NCBI RefSeq assembly: GCF_934772795.1
Contig: NZ_CAKVMR010000035.1
Coordinates: forward strand, 1 to 23,391
Origin: an uncultured Holdemanella sp.
GTDB taxonomy: Bacteria; Bacillota_I; Bacilli_A; Erysipelotrichales; Erysipelotrichaceae
Direction of reading: 5' to 3'
DNA: 23,391 bases
Under the pieces are notes generated by a model that searched no databases, had not been told where the DNA came from, and saw nothing but the letters and a program-made list of their open reading frames with translations. Below are positions 15,211 through 23,344 of this stretch, one piece after another. The translations under genes were made by a program, and so were the position numbers. The stretch's first letter is position 1; the number at the start of each line of letters is the position of its first letter.

Positions 15211-17910
15211 ATGATAGAAAAAATATTGGCATATATTTTGGCATGTTGTAATAATAGTGATTTTGATCAAACAACAGTTGCCTTGATTAGTGAGAATTTA
15301 AAGATCAGCCGCTCACAGGTGTCTGTTGTATTAAATAAATTAGTAAAAGAACACAAATTGGTTCGCATTGAATCGAAACCGTTTTGTTTCATTTCGGTTG
15401 AATATTTAAAAGAAAAGGGAATTCCTTTTAAAGATAGTATATATGCGAGTATAGATGATTTGTTGTCAAATCAGGAAAAGAAGGATTTTGAAAAACTAGT
15501 GGGTATGAATCATTCTTTGGCTCAAACTGTTAAACAATGTAAAGCTACTATTTCATATCCTCCTAACGGGTTGCCTATGTTACTATATGGGCCTACGGGA
15601 ACGGGTAAGTCTTTAATTGCAAAGTTGACGTATGAGTGGGCAAGAAACCATGGGGTTATCGCCAAAGATGGACAATTTGTGCAGGTGAACTGTAGTGAAT
15701 ATGCGAACAATCCTGAATTATTAACAGCCAATCTATTTGGTCATGTCAAAGGTGCTTTTACAGGTGCTGAAAAAGATAATGAGGGTTTGATTGCGTTAGC
15801 TGATAATGGCGTTTTATTTTTGGATGAGGTGCATGAATTAAAGGCCGAATGCCAGGAAAAATTATTCTTGTTTATGGATCAAGGTATTTACCATCGTGTG
15901 GGAGATAATGAAAAGTGGTATAAGTCCAATGTTCGTATTGTGTTTGCGACAACAGAAAATCCGGACAAGGTTTTATTAAAAACATTGATGCGACGTATTC
16001 CGATGACCATTACGATTCCTAGTCTTGAACAAAGAGGTACGCAAGAGCGTATTGAGTTGTTGCATGACATTTTTAGTCAGGAAGAAAAACGTTTAGGTTG
16101 TCAGATCAAGATGAGTAGTAAAGTATATAATGCCTTGCTGCAAAGCAAGATGCCAGGTAACATTGGTCAATTAAAGAGTAGCGTGCAGTCTTGTTGTATC
16201 AACTCTTTATTTGATAAAGTCAATGATGAATTAGTGATTCACTTGGATAGTTTGCCTAAAGATCTTTTACAACAGGTCTATGCGAATCAAAAAACAGTTT
16301 TAGATGATGATGAATATATCTATGTAGATGATTTGCAGGGGTACTATAATGGCACAAAAGAAATTCTTCAATTGAATGATAGTTTATTGGCTTGTTTTAG
16401 AAAATATAAAGAGGAACATACAAGTTTGTCGGATTTTATGGCAAAAGAAAAGAATTATGTTCAAAAATATTTTGATAATTTGATCTTTAGAAAGAAAGAA
16501 TCGAGTCAGGTTGATTATTATAATCGTGGTGTGCAGCATATCTTTAATTTGATTGAATCTCGTTATGGATTAAAAATCACAAATAATGAAACATTAGCTA
16601 TCGCTTCTTATTTAGATGAGATTCATCATGAGTATCATGATTTAAGAAGCTGGTTTTTAAAGCATGAAGAAGAATGTGATGATTTATATCAAATGTTGCA
16701 GGAAGAATTCTTTAGAGCGACGAATGTCTCTTTAGAAATCTGTACATATTTAAAGTCCTATCTAGAAATGGATATGTATTCCATTATTATATGTACATTT
16801 ATTTTCTATGTTTATAATGTCCAAAAGGATTCAAGGCTTTCTCAAAAAGCAGCCGTTGTACTATCACATGGTTTTTCTACGGCTTCTAGTATTGCGGATG
16901 CAGCCAATCGTTTCTTAGGACAATATATATTTGATGCGCTAGATATGCCTTTATATATTGATACGGCTACAATGATTGAGAAGTTGAATCGTTATTTGGA
17001 TCGTATTGGTAAGGTCAAAGAATTATATCTATTAGTAGATATGGGAAGCTTGGAAGATATTTATAAAGGATTGCATATAGAGAATGCGAATATTGGAATT
17101 ATCAACAATGTGAGTACTCCAATCGCATTAGAAATTGGAAATGGCATTCGTAATAATGTAGAAATGGAGAGTATACTACAAAAAACGATTGATGCCTTCC
17201 GTGTCAATTTTGCGTATCATATTGAAAAGCACCAACAAAAACAACCAGTCATTCTATGTTCTTGCGCAAGTGGATTGGGTACGGCCAAGAAATTAAAGTC
17301 GATGTTGGAGCAATCTTTTCCAGATGGAATCAATTTAGATGTGAAGACGTTGAATTATTCGGAATTGATTGAATTAGGTAAAAAGAATAATGTGTTTGAA
17401 GAACATGATGTTTTATGTGTACTTGGAACGTTAGATCCAAATATGGAGGACATTCCATTTGTAGGTATTGAAGATTTGATTATTGAAGATACATTTGGAG
17501 ATTTCAATCAATACTTCAAAGACTATATGGATGATGAGCAGTTAACTCAGTTTGATAAGAATATTCTGCATAACTTCTCATTGAGCAATATTATGAATGC
17601 ACTAACAATATTAAATCCGACAAAACTATTAGAGCAGGTTGCCAATGCGATTGATGTTCTACAAAAGTATGTTGGGGTTCGTTTCAGCAATCGTACATGT
17701 TTTGGATTGTACGTACATATTTGTTGCTTGATTGAAAGACTTGTAGTTTCAAGAAATGCAGAATACGATCCAAGCTTAGATTTCTTAAATGAACACAAAG
17801 ATTTTGTGGACTATGTTAAGAAGGCATTTAAGCAAGTAGAGGATTTCTATGGTGTAGATATTCCTACAGAGGAAATGATCCATATTTATAATTATGTGAA
17901 GAATAACTAG
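15211..17910 (+). CDS. gfrR: LevR/GfrR-type sigma-54 activator with PTS regulation domains
   Basis: An 899-residue transcription activator. Order: winged helix-turn-helix (about 1-60); AAA+ sigma-54 domain with Walker A GPTGTGKS (127-134), the sigma-54 contact loop GAFTGA (181-186) and Walker B LFLDEVHEL (202-210); PRD1 (about 430-535); a mannose-type EIIA domain with LSHGFSTASS (H553); an EIIB-like domain with ILCSCASGLGTA (C683); and PRD2 (about 785-895, candidate H836). In LevR-like regulators, phosphorylation of these histidines by HPr and by the cognate EIIB switches activity up or down. I infer that it opens the -24/-12 promoter just downstream when the PTS substrate is present. The ATG at 15211 follows GGAGGGG; an upstream in-frame ATG at 15088 lies in the rpoN gene and is rejected. 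It could instead control a different mannose-type PTS, but adjacency argues for this one. Confidence 0.92.
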   Translation: MIEKILAYILACCNNSDFDQTTVALISENLKISRSQVSVVLNKLVKEHKLVRIESKPFCFISVEYLKEKGIPFKDSIYASIDDLLSNQEKKDFEKLVGMNHSLAQTVKQCKATISYPPNGLPMLLYGPTGTGKSLIAKLTYEWARNHGVIAKDGQFVQVNCSEYANNPELLTANLFGHVKGAFTGAEKDNEGLIALADNGVLFLDEVHELKAECQEKLFLFMDQGIYHRVGDNEKWYKSNVRIVFATTENPDKVLLKTLMRRIPMTITIPSLEQRGTQERIELLHDIFSQEEKRLGCQIKMSSKVYNALLQSKMPGNIGQLKSSVQSCCINSLFDKVNDELVIHLDSLPKDLLQQVYANQKTVLDDDEYIYVDDLQGYYNGTKEILQLNDSLLACFRKYKEEHTSLSDFMAKEKNYVQKYFDNLIFRKKESSQVDYYNRGVQHIFNLIESRYGLKITNNETLAIASYLDEIHHEYHDLRSWFLKHEEECDDLYQMLQEEFFRATNVSLEICTYLKSYLEMDMYSIIICTFIFYVYNVQKDSRLSQKAAVVLSHGFSTASSIADAANRFLGQYIFDALDMPLYIDTATMIEKLNRYLDRIGKVKELYLLVDMGSLEDIYKGLHIENANIGIINNVSTPIALEIGNGIRNNVEMESILQKTIDAFRVNFAYHIEKHQQKQPVILCSCASGLGTAKKLKSMLEQSFPDGINLDVKTLNYSELIELGKKNNVFEEHDVLCVLGTLDPNMEDIPFVGIEDLIIEDTFGDFNQYFKDYMDDEQLTQFDKNILHNFSLSNIMNALTILNPTKLLEQVANAIDVLQKYVGVRFSNRTCFGLYVHICCLIERLVVSRNAEYDPSLDFLNEHKDFVDYVKKAFKQVEDFYGVDIPTEEMIHIYNYVKNN

Positions 17911-17911
17911 T

Positions 17912-17940
17912 AAAGATGAGGGAACTCATCTTTATTTTTA
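17912..17940 (+). terminator. Terminator after gfrR-like gene
   Basis: AAAGATGAG (17912-17920), GGAA loop, CTCATCTTT (17925-17933), then ATTTTTA. It begins one base after the stop codon and separates the activator transcript from the PTS operon. Confidence 0.88.
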
Positions 17941-17953
17941 TATTATTTTTCTA

Positions 17954-17969
17954 TGGCACAATATTTGCT
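17954..17969 (+). promoter_or_regulatory. Sigma-54 (-24/-12) promoter of the PTS operon
   Basis: TGGCAC, five bases (AATAT), TTGCT: an exact match to the sigma-54 consensus TGGCACN5TTGCW. Transcription should start near 17980, giving a leader of about 32 bases before gfrA. It lies between the activator gene and the PTS genes. Confidence 0.93.
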
Positions 17970-18011
17970 TGTATATAAGTGAACGACGTAATACAGAAAG
18001 GAGAAAGATAA

Positions 18012-18425
18012 ATGAGTAGAGTAATATTTGCCTCACATGGAGGATTATCTAAAGGAATGAAAGATTCAGTTTCTATGATTGTTGGAGATTTAGCTAAGGA
18101 TGTAGAAACATATAGCTTGCTTCCTGGACAAAATCCTGAAGACTTTTATCAAGAAGTTTTGAAAGAAGCAAAAGAGAGTGAAGAACAAATCTTAATTTTG
18201 TGTGATATCAAAGGCGGAAGTGTTCACACAGCTTTATCTAAACTTGCAGTATTAGATAATGTAATGGTTTTCTCAGGAATGAACATGGGATTGGCATTAG
18301 ATGCAGTAATGAAAAGCTTGGGCGGTAATCTTGAATTAGCAGATGCGAACGATTTGATCGAAGCAGCTAAAGAGGGAATGACTGTTATGAATGGTATGAC
18401 AAGCGAAGATGATGAAGATTTCTAA
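18012..18425 (+). CDS. gfrA: PTS EIIA, mannose family
   Basis: A cytosolic phosphocarrier of 137 residues. It accepts phosphate from HPr on H9 (FASHGGLSKG) and passes it to EIIB. The fold is the mannose-type EIIA with DIKGGSVHTAL near residue 65. The acidic C-terminal tail ends in EDDEDF. First gene of the sigma-54 operon, with GAAAGGAG before the ATG. Unlike E. coli ManX, EIIA and EIIB are separate proteins, as in LevD/LevE and GfrA/GfrB. Confidence 0.9.
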   Translation: MSRVIFASHGGLSKGMKDSVSMIVGDLAKDVETYSLLPGQNPEDFYQEVLKEAKESEEQILILCDIKGGSVHTALSKLAVLDNVMVFSGMNMGLALDAVMKSLGGNLELADANDLIEAAKEGMTVMNGMTSEDDEDF

Positions 18426-18440
18426 TAGGAGGAGAAAAAA

Positions 18441-18908
18441 ATGATCAAATTATTAAGAGTGGATCACAGATTGTTACATGGTCAAGTTGCTTTTTCTTGG
18501 AAAAATGCAGTTGAAGCCGATTGTATCTTAATTGCGTGCGATGCAGTTATGAAAGATGATTTAAGAAAAACATCAATTAAGTTGGCAAAACCAAGTGGTG
18601 TTAAATTAGTTATTAAAAATATGGATGATGCAGTAAATGCAATCAACAGTGGTGTTACAGACAAATATAAATTATTGACTGTAGTTGAATCTATTAAGGA
18701 TGCTGAAAGATTGTGTAAAGAGTGCAACATCAAAAAATTAAATCTTGGTGGTACTAAGGCGACTGCTGAAACTCGTAATATTTCAAAGGCAATGAATATT
18801 ACTCCAGCAGAAGAAACAATTTTAAAAGGATTATGTGAATCAGGTGTGGATGTGACAATTCAGATGGTTCCAGAAGATAGTCCAGTAAACGTAGAAAAAG
18901 TTTTATAG
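18441..18908 (+). CDS. gfrB: PTS EIIB, mannose/fructoselysine type
   Basis: A cytosolic phosphocarrier of 155 residues that takes phosphate from EIIA and phosphorylates the incoming sugar compound. The active histidine is H13 in VDHRLLHGQVAFSW, in the usual place near the N-terminus. The VDHRLLHGQ form is common in fructoselysine/glucoselysine-type EIIB, against IDDRLIHGQ in mannose or sorbose types; this is a family impression, not proof of substrate. It lies 15 bases after gfrA, with TAGGAGGAGAAA in front. Confidence 0.9.
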   Translation: MIKLLRVDHRLLHGQVAFSWKNAVEADCILIACDAVMKDDLRKTSIKLAKPSGVKLVIKNMDDAVNAINSGVTDKYKLLTVVESIKDAERLCKECNIKKLNLGGTKATAETRNISKAMNITPAEETILKGLCESGVDVTIQMVPEDSPVNVEKVL

Positions 18909-18918
18909 GAGGAGAAAT

Positions 18919-19695
18919 ATGTTACTACAAGCAATTTTACTTGGTTTGGTAGCAATGCTTGGAAATGCTGAATATTTGTTCGGTACAAGTTTGTTGTCAA
19001 GACCATTGGTTATGGGAGCTTTAACAGGTGTTGTACTAGGTGATATCCAAACAGGTGTTACTTTAGGTGCAACATTAGAATTAGCATTTATGGGAGCTTT
19101 CTCAATCGGAGCTAGTATTCCACCTGAAATGATTTCAGGAACAGTATTAGGAACAGCTTTCACAATTACTACAGGAGCTGGACCAGAAACAGCATTGACT
19201 GTTGGTTTACCAGTTGCTTCATTGGTTTTAATCGCAAAGAACGTTGGAATGGTATTCATTCTACCTCCATTTGTTCACAAAGCAGATAAATATGCAGCTG
19301 AAGGAAATATGGCAGGAGTTGCAAGAATGCACTTCTTAGGTGGATTCTTCGGTGTTAACTTAATTATCGGTGTTATCGTAGCGTGTGGTTACTATGCAGG
19401 TGGACCTGCTGTACAGGCTTTATTAAATGTAATTCCTGAATGGATCTCAAATGGTTTACAAATCACAATGGGCTTATTACCTGCAATTGGATTTGGTTTA
19501 TTGTTGATGATGATTATGGACAAAGAAGTTGCATGTTTCTTCTTCTTAGGATTCGCATTAAGCGTATACTTAGGAATTCCAGTAACTGCAATTGCAATTT
19601 TTGGAGCTATCATTGCCATCGTATTAACTCAATTACGTAGCAATTCAGCTCAAACAGCTACAGAAGGAGGATTAGACGAAGATGACGACTTCTAA
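18919..19695 (+). CDS. gfrC: PTS EIIC, mannose family permease subunit
   Basis: A membrane subunit of 258 residues that, with EIID, forms the transport channel. The N-terminal NAEYLFGTSLLSRPL and the Gly-rich VMGALTGVVLGDIQTG are hallmarks of the family. Several hydrophobic segments run to about residue 240. The tail is acidic and ends in LDEDDDF. Its last 14 bases overlap the start of the EIID gene, so the two channel subunits are translationally coupled. The ribosome binding site TAGGAGGAGAAA is the same as that of gfrB. Confidence 0.9.
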   Translation: MLLQAILLGLVAMLGNAEYLFGTSLLSRPLVMGALTGVVLGDIQTGVTLGATLELAFMGAFSIGASIPPEMISGTVLGTAFTITTGAGPETALTVGLPVASLVLIAKNVGMVFILPPFVHKADKYAAEGNMAGVARMHFLGGFFGVNLIIGVIVACGYYAGGPAVQALLNVIPEWISNGLQITMGLLPAIGFGLLLMMIMDKEVACFFFLGFALSVYLGIPVTAIAIFGAIIAIVLTQLRSNSAQTATEGGLDEDDDF

Positions 19696-20500
19696 TAAAT
19701 TAACAAAAAAAGAATTAAATCAAGTATTCTGGCGTTCATTCGGAATGGAATGGGACTGGAACTATGAAAGACAGATGAACATGGCATACTGCTACTGTAT
19801 GTTACCAGTCATCAAAAAATTATATTCAAATAAAGAAGACCAAATTGCAGCTATGCAACGTCACTTGGAATTCTTCAATACAACACCTCAATTGTCAACT
19901 TTGATTCTAGGTATCAGTGCTGCTATGGAAGAAAGTAACGCAAATGATCCTGATTTCGATACAGAAAGTATCAACAGTGTAAAAGTTTCATTGATGGGAC
20001 CTTTAGCAGGTATTGGTGACTCATTCATCTGGGGAACATTACGTATCATTGCTACTGGTGTTGGTCTATCATTAGCGAATCAAGGAAATATCTTAGGACC
20101 TATCTTATTCTTATTGATCTTCAATATTCCTGCTCAAGGATTACGTTATTACTTAATGAACGCTGGTTATAAATTAGGTAGTGGATTCTTGGCTAAGATC
20201 CAGGAAAATGGATTGATGTCAAAACTTACTTATGCAGCAAGCGTTTTAGGATTGATGGTTGTTGGTGGTATGACAGCTGAAAACGTTTCAATCAACTTCC
20301 CATTGGCATTTGGTTCTGGTGATGAAGCAACTACATTAAATGATGTATTCAATAATATCATGCCTGGTTTAATGCCATTATTATTCACATTATTGGTTTA
20401 CTACTTATTGAAAAAGAAAAATATTAAGACAACTACATTATTGTTAATCTGTGTTGTGATCGGATTGGTCGGATCATTCTTTGGTATCTTAGGTTGTTAA
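19682..20500 (+). CDS. gfrD: PTS EIID, mannose family permease subunit
   Basis: The partner channel subunit, 272 residues. Family signatures are FWRSFGMEWDWNYERQMNM near the N-terminus and SLMGPLAGIGDSFIWGT near residue 104. Membrane segments lie in the C-terminal half, with the last at about 245-270. The EIID family is found only in mannose-type PTS. The ATG lies within the final codons of gfrC, with GGAGG about 12 bases upstream. Confidence 0.9.
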   Translation: MTTSNKLTKKELNQVFWRSFGMEWDWNYERQMNMAYCYCMLPVIKKLYSNKEDQIAAMQRHLEFFNTTPQLSTLILGISAAMEESNANDPDFDTESINSVKVSLMGPLAGIGDSFIWGTLRIIATGVGLSLANQGNILGPILFLLIFNIPAQGLRYYLMNAGYKLGSGFLAKIQENGLMSKLTYAASVLGLMVVGGMTAENVSINFPLAFGSGDEATTLNDVFNNIMPGLMPLLFTLLVYYLLKKKNIKTTTLLLICVVIGLVGSFFGILGC

Positions 20501-20529
20501 TAAAATTTAAATAAATGGAGGAAAAGAAA

Positions 20530-21528
20530 ATGATTAAATTTAACGAACAAGAAAAAATCGATAGCGTAAATGGAGCATTGGCTCTACGCCCTCAAATCAA
20601 CGAAATCGTTGATGAAATCTGCGAACGTGGATATTCAAACATCTGCTGGTTAGGTGTTGGTGGTACTTGGGCAAGTGCTATGCAGGCTACAGTACACATG
20701 AAAGAGATGAGTGCTATTGAAACTTGGGCAGAAAATGCTGCTGAATACTTAACTACAGGAAACAAACGTATTACTAAAGATACAGTTGTTATTATCTCTT
20801 CTGTAACTGGAAACACAAAAGAAGTTGTTGAAGCTATTAAAAAAATCAAAGCAGAAGTTGGCGCTACAGTTATCTCATTTGTTGATGCTAAAGAAGCTAT
20901 CTTATTAGACTTAGGAGACTACAAGATCTCTTACCCAATGAACGAACAATTAAAGTTCTTCATGGTTGCTGACCGCTTCATGTTCAACAATGGTGAATTC
21001 GAAGACTACGAAGATATGTATGCAGAATTTGACAAATATTTGGCACAAGCTTTAGTAGAAGTTGAAAAGAAAGCTGAACCATTCGCAGTAGAATTTGCTA
21101 AAAAACACTGGAATGATGAAATGCACTACTTTGTAGGTGCTGGAAATCAATGGGGAGCTACTTACTCATACGCAATGTGCTATTGGGAAGAACAATTATG
21201 GTTAAAAACTAAATCAATCTCATCAAACGAATTCTTCCACGGTATGTTTGAAATCGTAACTAAAGAAACTCCAGTTACAATCTATATCGGTGAAGATGCT
21301 CAACGTCCATTGTCTGAACGTGTAGCTAACTTTATTCCAAGAATTTGTGAAAACTACACAATCATTGACTCTAAAGATTATGAATTAAAGGGAATTAGTG
21401 AAAAATATCGTAAACACTTATCTCACCACGTAATGCACGCTGTAAACAACAGAATTGACGTTCACATGGAAATCGAAACTCGTCACCCAATGGAAATCCG
21501 TCGTTACTACAGAAGATTAGAATACTAA
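20530..21528 (+). CDS. gfrE: SIS-domain Amadori phosphate deglycase (FrlB-like)
   Basis: Expected to split a phosphorylated sugar-amino acid adduct, such as glucoselysine 6-phosphate or fructoselysine 6-phosphate, into an amine and a hexose 6-phosphate. The 332-residue protein has two SIS domains: WLGVGGTWASA (40-50) and SVTGNTKE (91-98) in the first, FVGAGNQWGATYS (201-213) in the second. The stretch NEFFHGMFEIV (233-243), the E-R-V near 263 and the RRYYRRLEY end align with E. coli FrlB (GEFRHGPLEIV; ERRYYGGLVEY). An in-frame ATG at 20515 forms part of the GGAGG site, so I chose 20530. The symbol follows operon order in Salmonella gfrABCDEF; which of the two deglycases takes which substrate is not readable. 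Confidence 0.8.
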   Translation: MIKFNEQEKIDSVNGALALRPQINEIVDEICERGYSNICWLGVGGTWASAMQATVHMKEMSAIETWAENAAEYLTTGNKRITKDTVVIISSVTGNTKEVVEAIKKIKAEVGATVISFVDAKEAILLDLGDYKISYPMNEQLKFFMVADRFMFNNGEFEDYEDMYAEFDKYLAQALVEVEKKAEPFAVEFAKKHWNDEMHYFVGAGNQWGATYSYAMCYWEEQLWLKTKSISSNEFFHGMFEIVTKETPVTIYIGEDAQRPLSERVANFIPRICENYTIIDSKDYELKGISEKYRKHLSHHVMHAVNNRIDVHMEIETRHPMEIRRYYRRLEY

Positions 21529-21534
21529 AAATAT

Positions 21535-21557
21535 AAAGGTGGAGCCATTCCACCTTT
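21535..21557 (+). terminator. Intercistronic hairpin, partial terminator or RNA stabiliser
   Basis: AAAGGTGGA (21535-21543), GCCAT loop, TCCACCTTT (21549-21557), followed only by TATAGG. The stem is perfect but the U run is short, so it may act as an attenuator or protect the upstream mRNA rather than stop all transcription. It lies between the two deglycase genes. Confidence 0.65.
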
Positions 21558-21584
21558 TATAGGTTTATTTTAAGGGAGGTACAT

Positions 21585-22664
21585 ATGGAAAAATTAACAA
21601 TGTTGGATTATGTTAAAGAAACACCGGGCGTATTAAGAACAAATATTGAACAATACACTACATTGGTTGAACCATTAATGAAGGAAGTGCAACAAAAAGA
21701 AATCAAACGTATTTTACTTGTTGCTTCTGGATCGAGTCATAATGCTTGTTATTGTGCTAGAAGTTTTGTGGAAAAAGTAAGTGGTTTAGAAGTAAAAATC
21801 ATTACTCCATATACATTTACGTATTATGAAAATGATGTTCAAGAAAACGACTTAGTTTTAGTGGTTACACAGAGTGGTTTAAGTACAAATGCGATTGAAG
21901 CATTAAAAATCATCAAGAAAAAACAATATAGAGCTATTTGTTTAACAGGAAATAAAAACAGCGATGTAAAAGATGTTGCGGATGTTGTGATTGAATATGG
22001 TGTTGGCGAAGAATTAGTTGGCTATGTCACAAAGGGTGTTTCCTCACTTGCGTTATTCTTAGATTTATTCGCAATTGCGTATTCGGGTAAAACTGAATAT
22101 TTAGAAGAGTTAAAGAAAGCCGTAGATTTAAATGAAGAAATGATTGATAAGGCAACAAGCTTTATTCAAAAACATTACAAGAATTTCTCATCTATGTCTT
22201 GGGTTTACAGTTGTGGAGCTGGCGCCAATTATGGAACGGCACTTGAAAGTGCATTAAAAATGGGTGAAACCATTCATATTCCAAGTTGCTGCTACGAAAT
22301 TGAAGAGTATATTCATGGACCGAATCTTCAATTAACACCACAATACAATGTGATTTTCTTTGATGGAAACGATGGAGCAAGTCATCGTGTAGAACAAGTA
22401 TATAAGGCTACGCGTAAAGTCAGCAATCGAGCTTATTTAATTTCAAACAATCCTCAATTATTGGGGGATGATCATGTTTTAAGGTTGAGTGATACTGTAT
22501 CAAGTGAATTATGCCCACTTGTATATCTACCATTTGTACAATTACTAAGCTTTATTATTTCAAACGATTTACATTCTATTTATCAACACCCATTATTAAA
22601 AGAATTTAAGGCTATCGCGGCCGCAAAAACGGAGAATTTTGTGAATTATGATGGAGACGATTAA
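21585..22664 (+). CDS. gfrF: SIS-domain deglycase, GlmS-isomerase-like
   Basis: The second SIS-domain enzyme, 359 residues, from a branch nearer to the isomerase domain of GlmS. The early TMLDYVKETPGVLRTNI stretch is followed by SIS motifs ASGSSHNA (47-54) and TQSGLSTNAIEA (95-106). A second SIS domain follows, with YSCGAGANYGTALE (208-221) and the active-site-like EEYIHGPN (240-247). In this operon it should be a deglycase for a second phosphorylated Amadori-type compound, giving lysine and glucose 6-phosphate. A glucosamine-6-phosphate deaminase-like activity is the main alternative. It has its own strong ribosome binding site, GGGAGGT. The symbol is by operon order and similarity, not proven specificity. 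Confidence 0.78.
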   Translation: MEKLTMLDYVKETPGVLRTNIEQYTTLVEPLMKEVQQKEIKRILLVASGSSHNACYCARSFVEKVSGLEVKIITPYTFTYYENDVQENDLVLVVTQSGLSTNAIEALKIIKKKQYRAICLTGNKNSDVKDVADVVIEYGVGEELVGYVTKGVSSLALFLDLFAIAYSGKTEYLEELKKAVDLNEEMIDKATSFIQKHYKNFSSMSWVYSCGAGANYGTALESALKMGETIHIPSCCYEIEEYIHGPNLQLTPQYNVIFFDGNDGASHRVEQVYKATRKVSNRAYLISNNPQLLGDDHVLRLSDTVSSELCPLVYLPFVQLLSFIISNDLHSIYQHPLLKEFKAIAAAKTENFVNYDGDD

Positions 22665-23307
22665 TACTGTTATTTTTGATATGGACGGGTTGATGTTTGA
22701 TACGGAAACTCTATATATCGATGTGTTTGAAGAAATTTGTAAAAAACACGATCATTACTTTCCAAGAGAATATTTTCTTGGCATGCTTGGAACTAGTCAT
22801 TTCGATTATTCAATTTACCATAAGGATTATCCATGGTTAGAGGATATGTTAAAAATTGCCGATGACAAATTTGTTTCTTATTATGAGAAACGCTTTGCGA
22901 TTCCAGGGTCTGCCAATAAATATGGTTTGAAAGAATTGCATGATTATTTAAAAACGAATCATTATAATATTTGCATTGCGTCAAGCTCAAGTGTTCCGCA
23001 CATTAAACGTTTAGTGAATAATTGTGGATTTGATTTTCAGGCGGATTTGATGCTTTCATCTCAAGATGCATATGCTTCAAAACCTGCACCCGATTTATTT
23101 TTGGCTTGTGCAAAGGAAATGGGAGTTAAGCCAGAGAATTGTTTAGTACTTGAAGATAGTAAGAATGGAATTCGTGCTGCATATAATGCGAATATGCATA
23201 GAATTTGGATTCCAGATCAAGTACAATTTAATGAGGAAGACATGAAATATGTTGAACTTCAATGTGAAAATTTGAAAAGGGTTATAGATATATTAGAAGC
23301 AATGTAA
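22648..23307 (+). CDS. HAD-superfamily phosphatase/mutase (beta-PGM-like)
   Basis: A 219-residue HAD subfamily IA enzyme. Motif I is FDMDGLMFDTE (nucleophile D11, acid D13). Motif II is IASSSS near 110, motif III is the lysine of SKPAPDLF near 144, and motif IV is VLEDSKNGIRAA near 166. The cap helix bundle lies at about 20-85. It may dephosphorylate a sugar phosphate or interconvert phosphoglucose isomers. The start overlaps the end of the second deglycase gene by 17 bases, so it is part of the same operon and should act on a product or side product of that pathway. HAD specificity cannot be told from sequence. ATG 22651 is an alternative start. Confidence 0.85.
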   Translation: MMETINTVIFDMDGLMFDTETLYIDVFEEICKKHDHYFPREYFLGMLGTSHFDYSIYHKDYPWLEDMLKIADDKFVSYYEKRFAIPGSANKYGLKELHDYLKTNHYNICIASSSSVPHIKRLVNNCGFDFQADLMLSSQDAYASKPAPDLFLACAKEMGVKPENCLVLEDSKNGIRAAYNANMHRIWIPDQVQFNEEDMKYVELQCENLKRVIDILEAM

Positions 23308-23321
23308 AGTTGCTTCTTTTT
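23296..23321 (+). terminator. First terminator of the PTS operon, stop codon in loop
   Basis: GAAGCAA (23296-23302) pairs with TTGCTTC (23310-23316), followed by TTTTTG. The stop codon TAA (23305-23307) of the HAD gene lies in the loop. Confidence 0.82.
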
Positions 23322-23344
23322 GTACGACAGGCAGTCGTGCTTAT

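Noticed and set aside
15228..15243. TGGCAT-N5-TTGG, a near sigma-54 promoter
   Set aside because: It has TTGG in place of TTGC, lies inside the start of the activator gene and points into the same coding sequence.
15158..15274. Longer N-terminus for sigma-54 from the upstream ATG
   Set aside because: The added 39 residues do not resemble the family and would require transcription to start inside the opposing activator gene.
17979..17996. Possible CcpA cre site in the PTS operon leader
   Set aside because: The TGAACGACGTAATA stretch matches the cre consensus poorly and is not symmetric.
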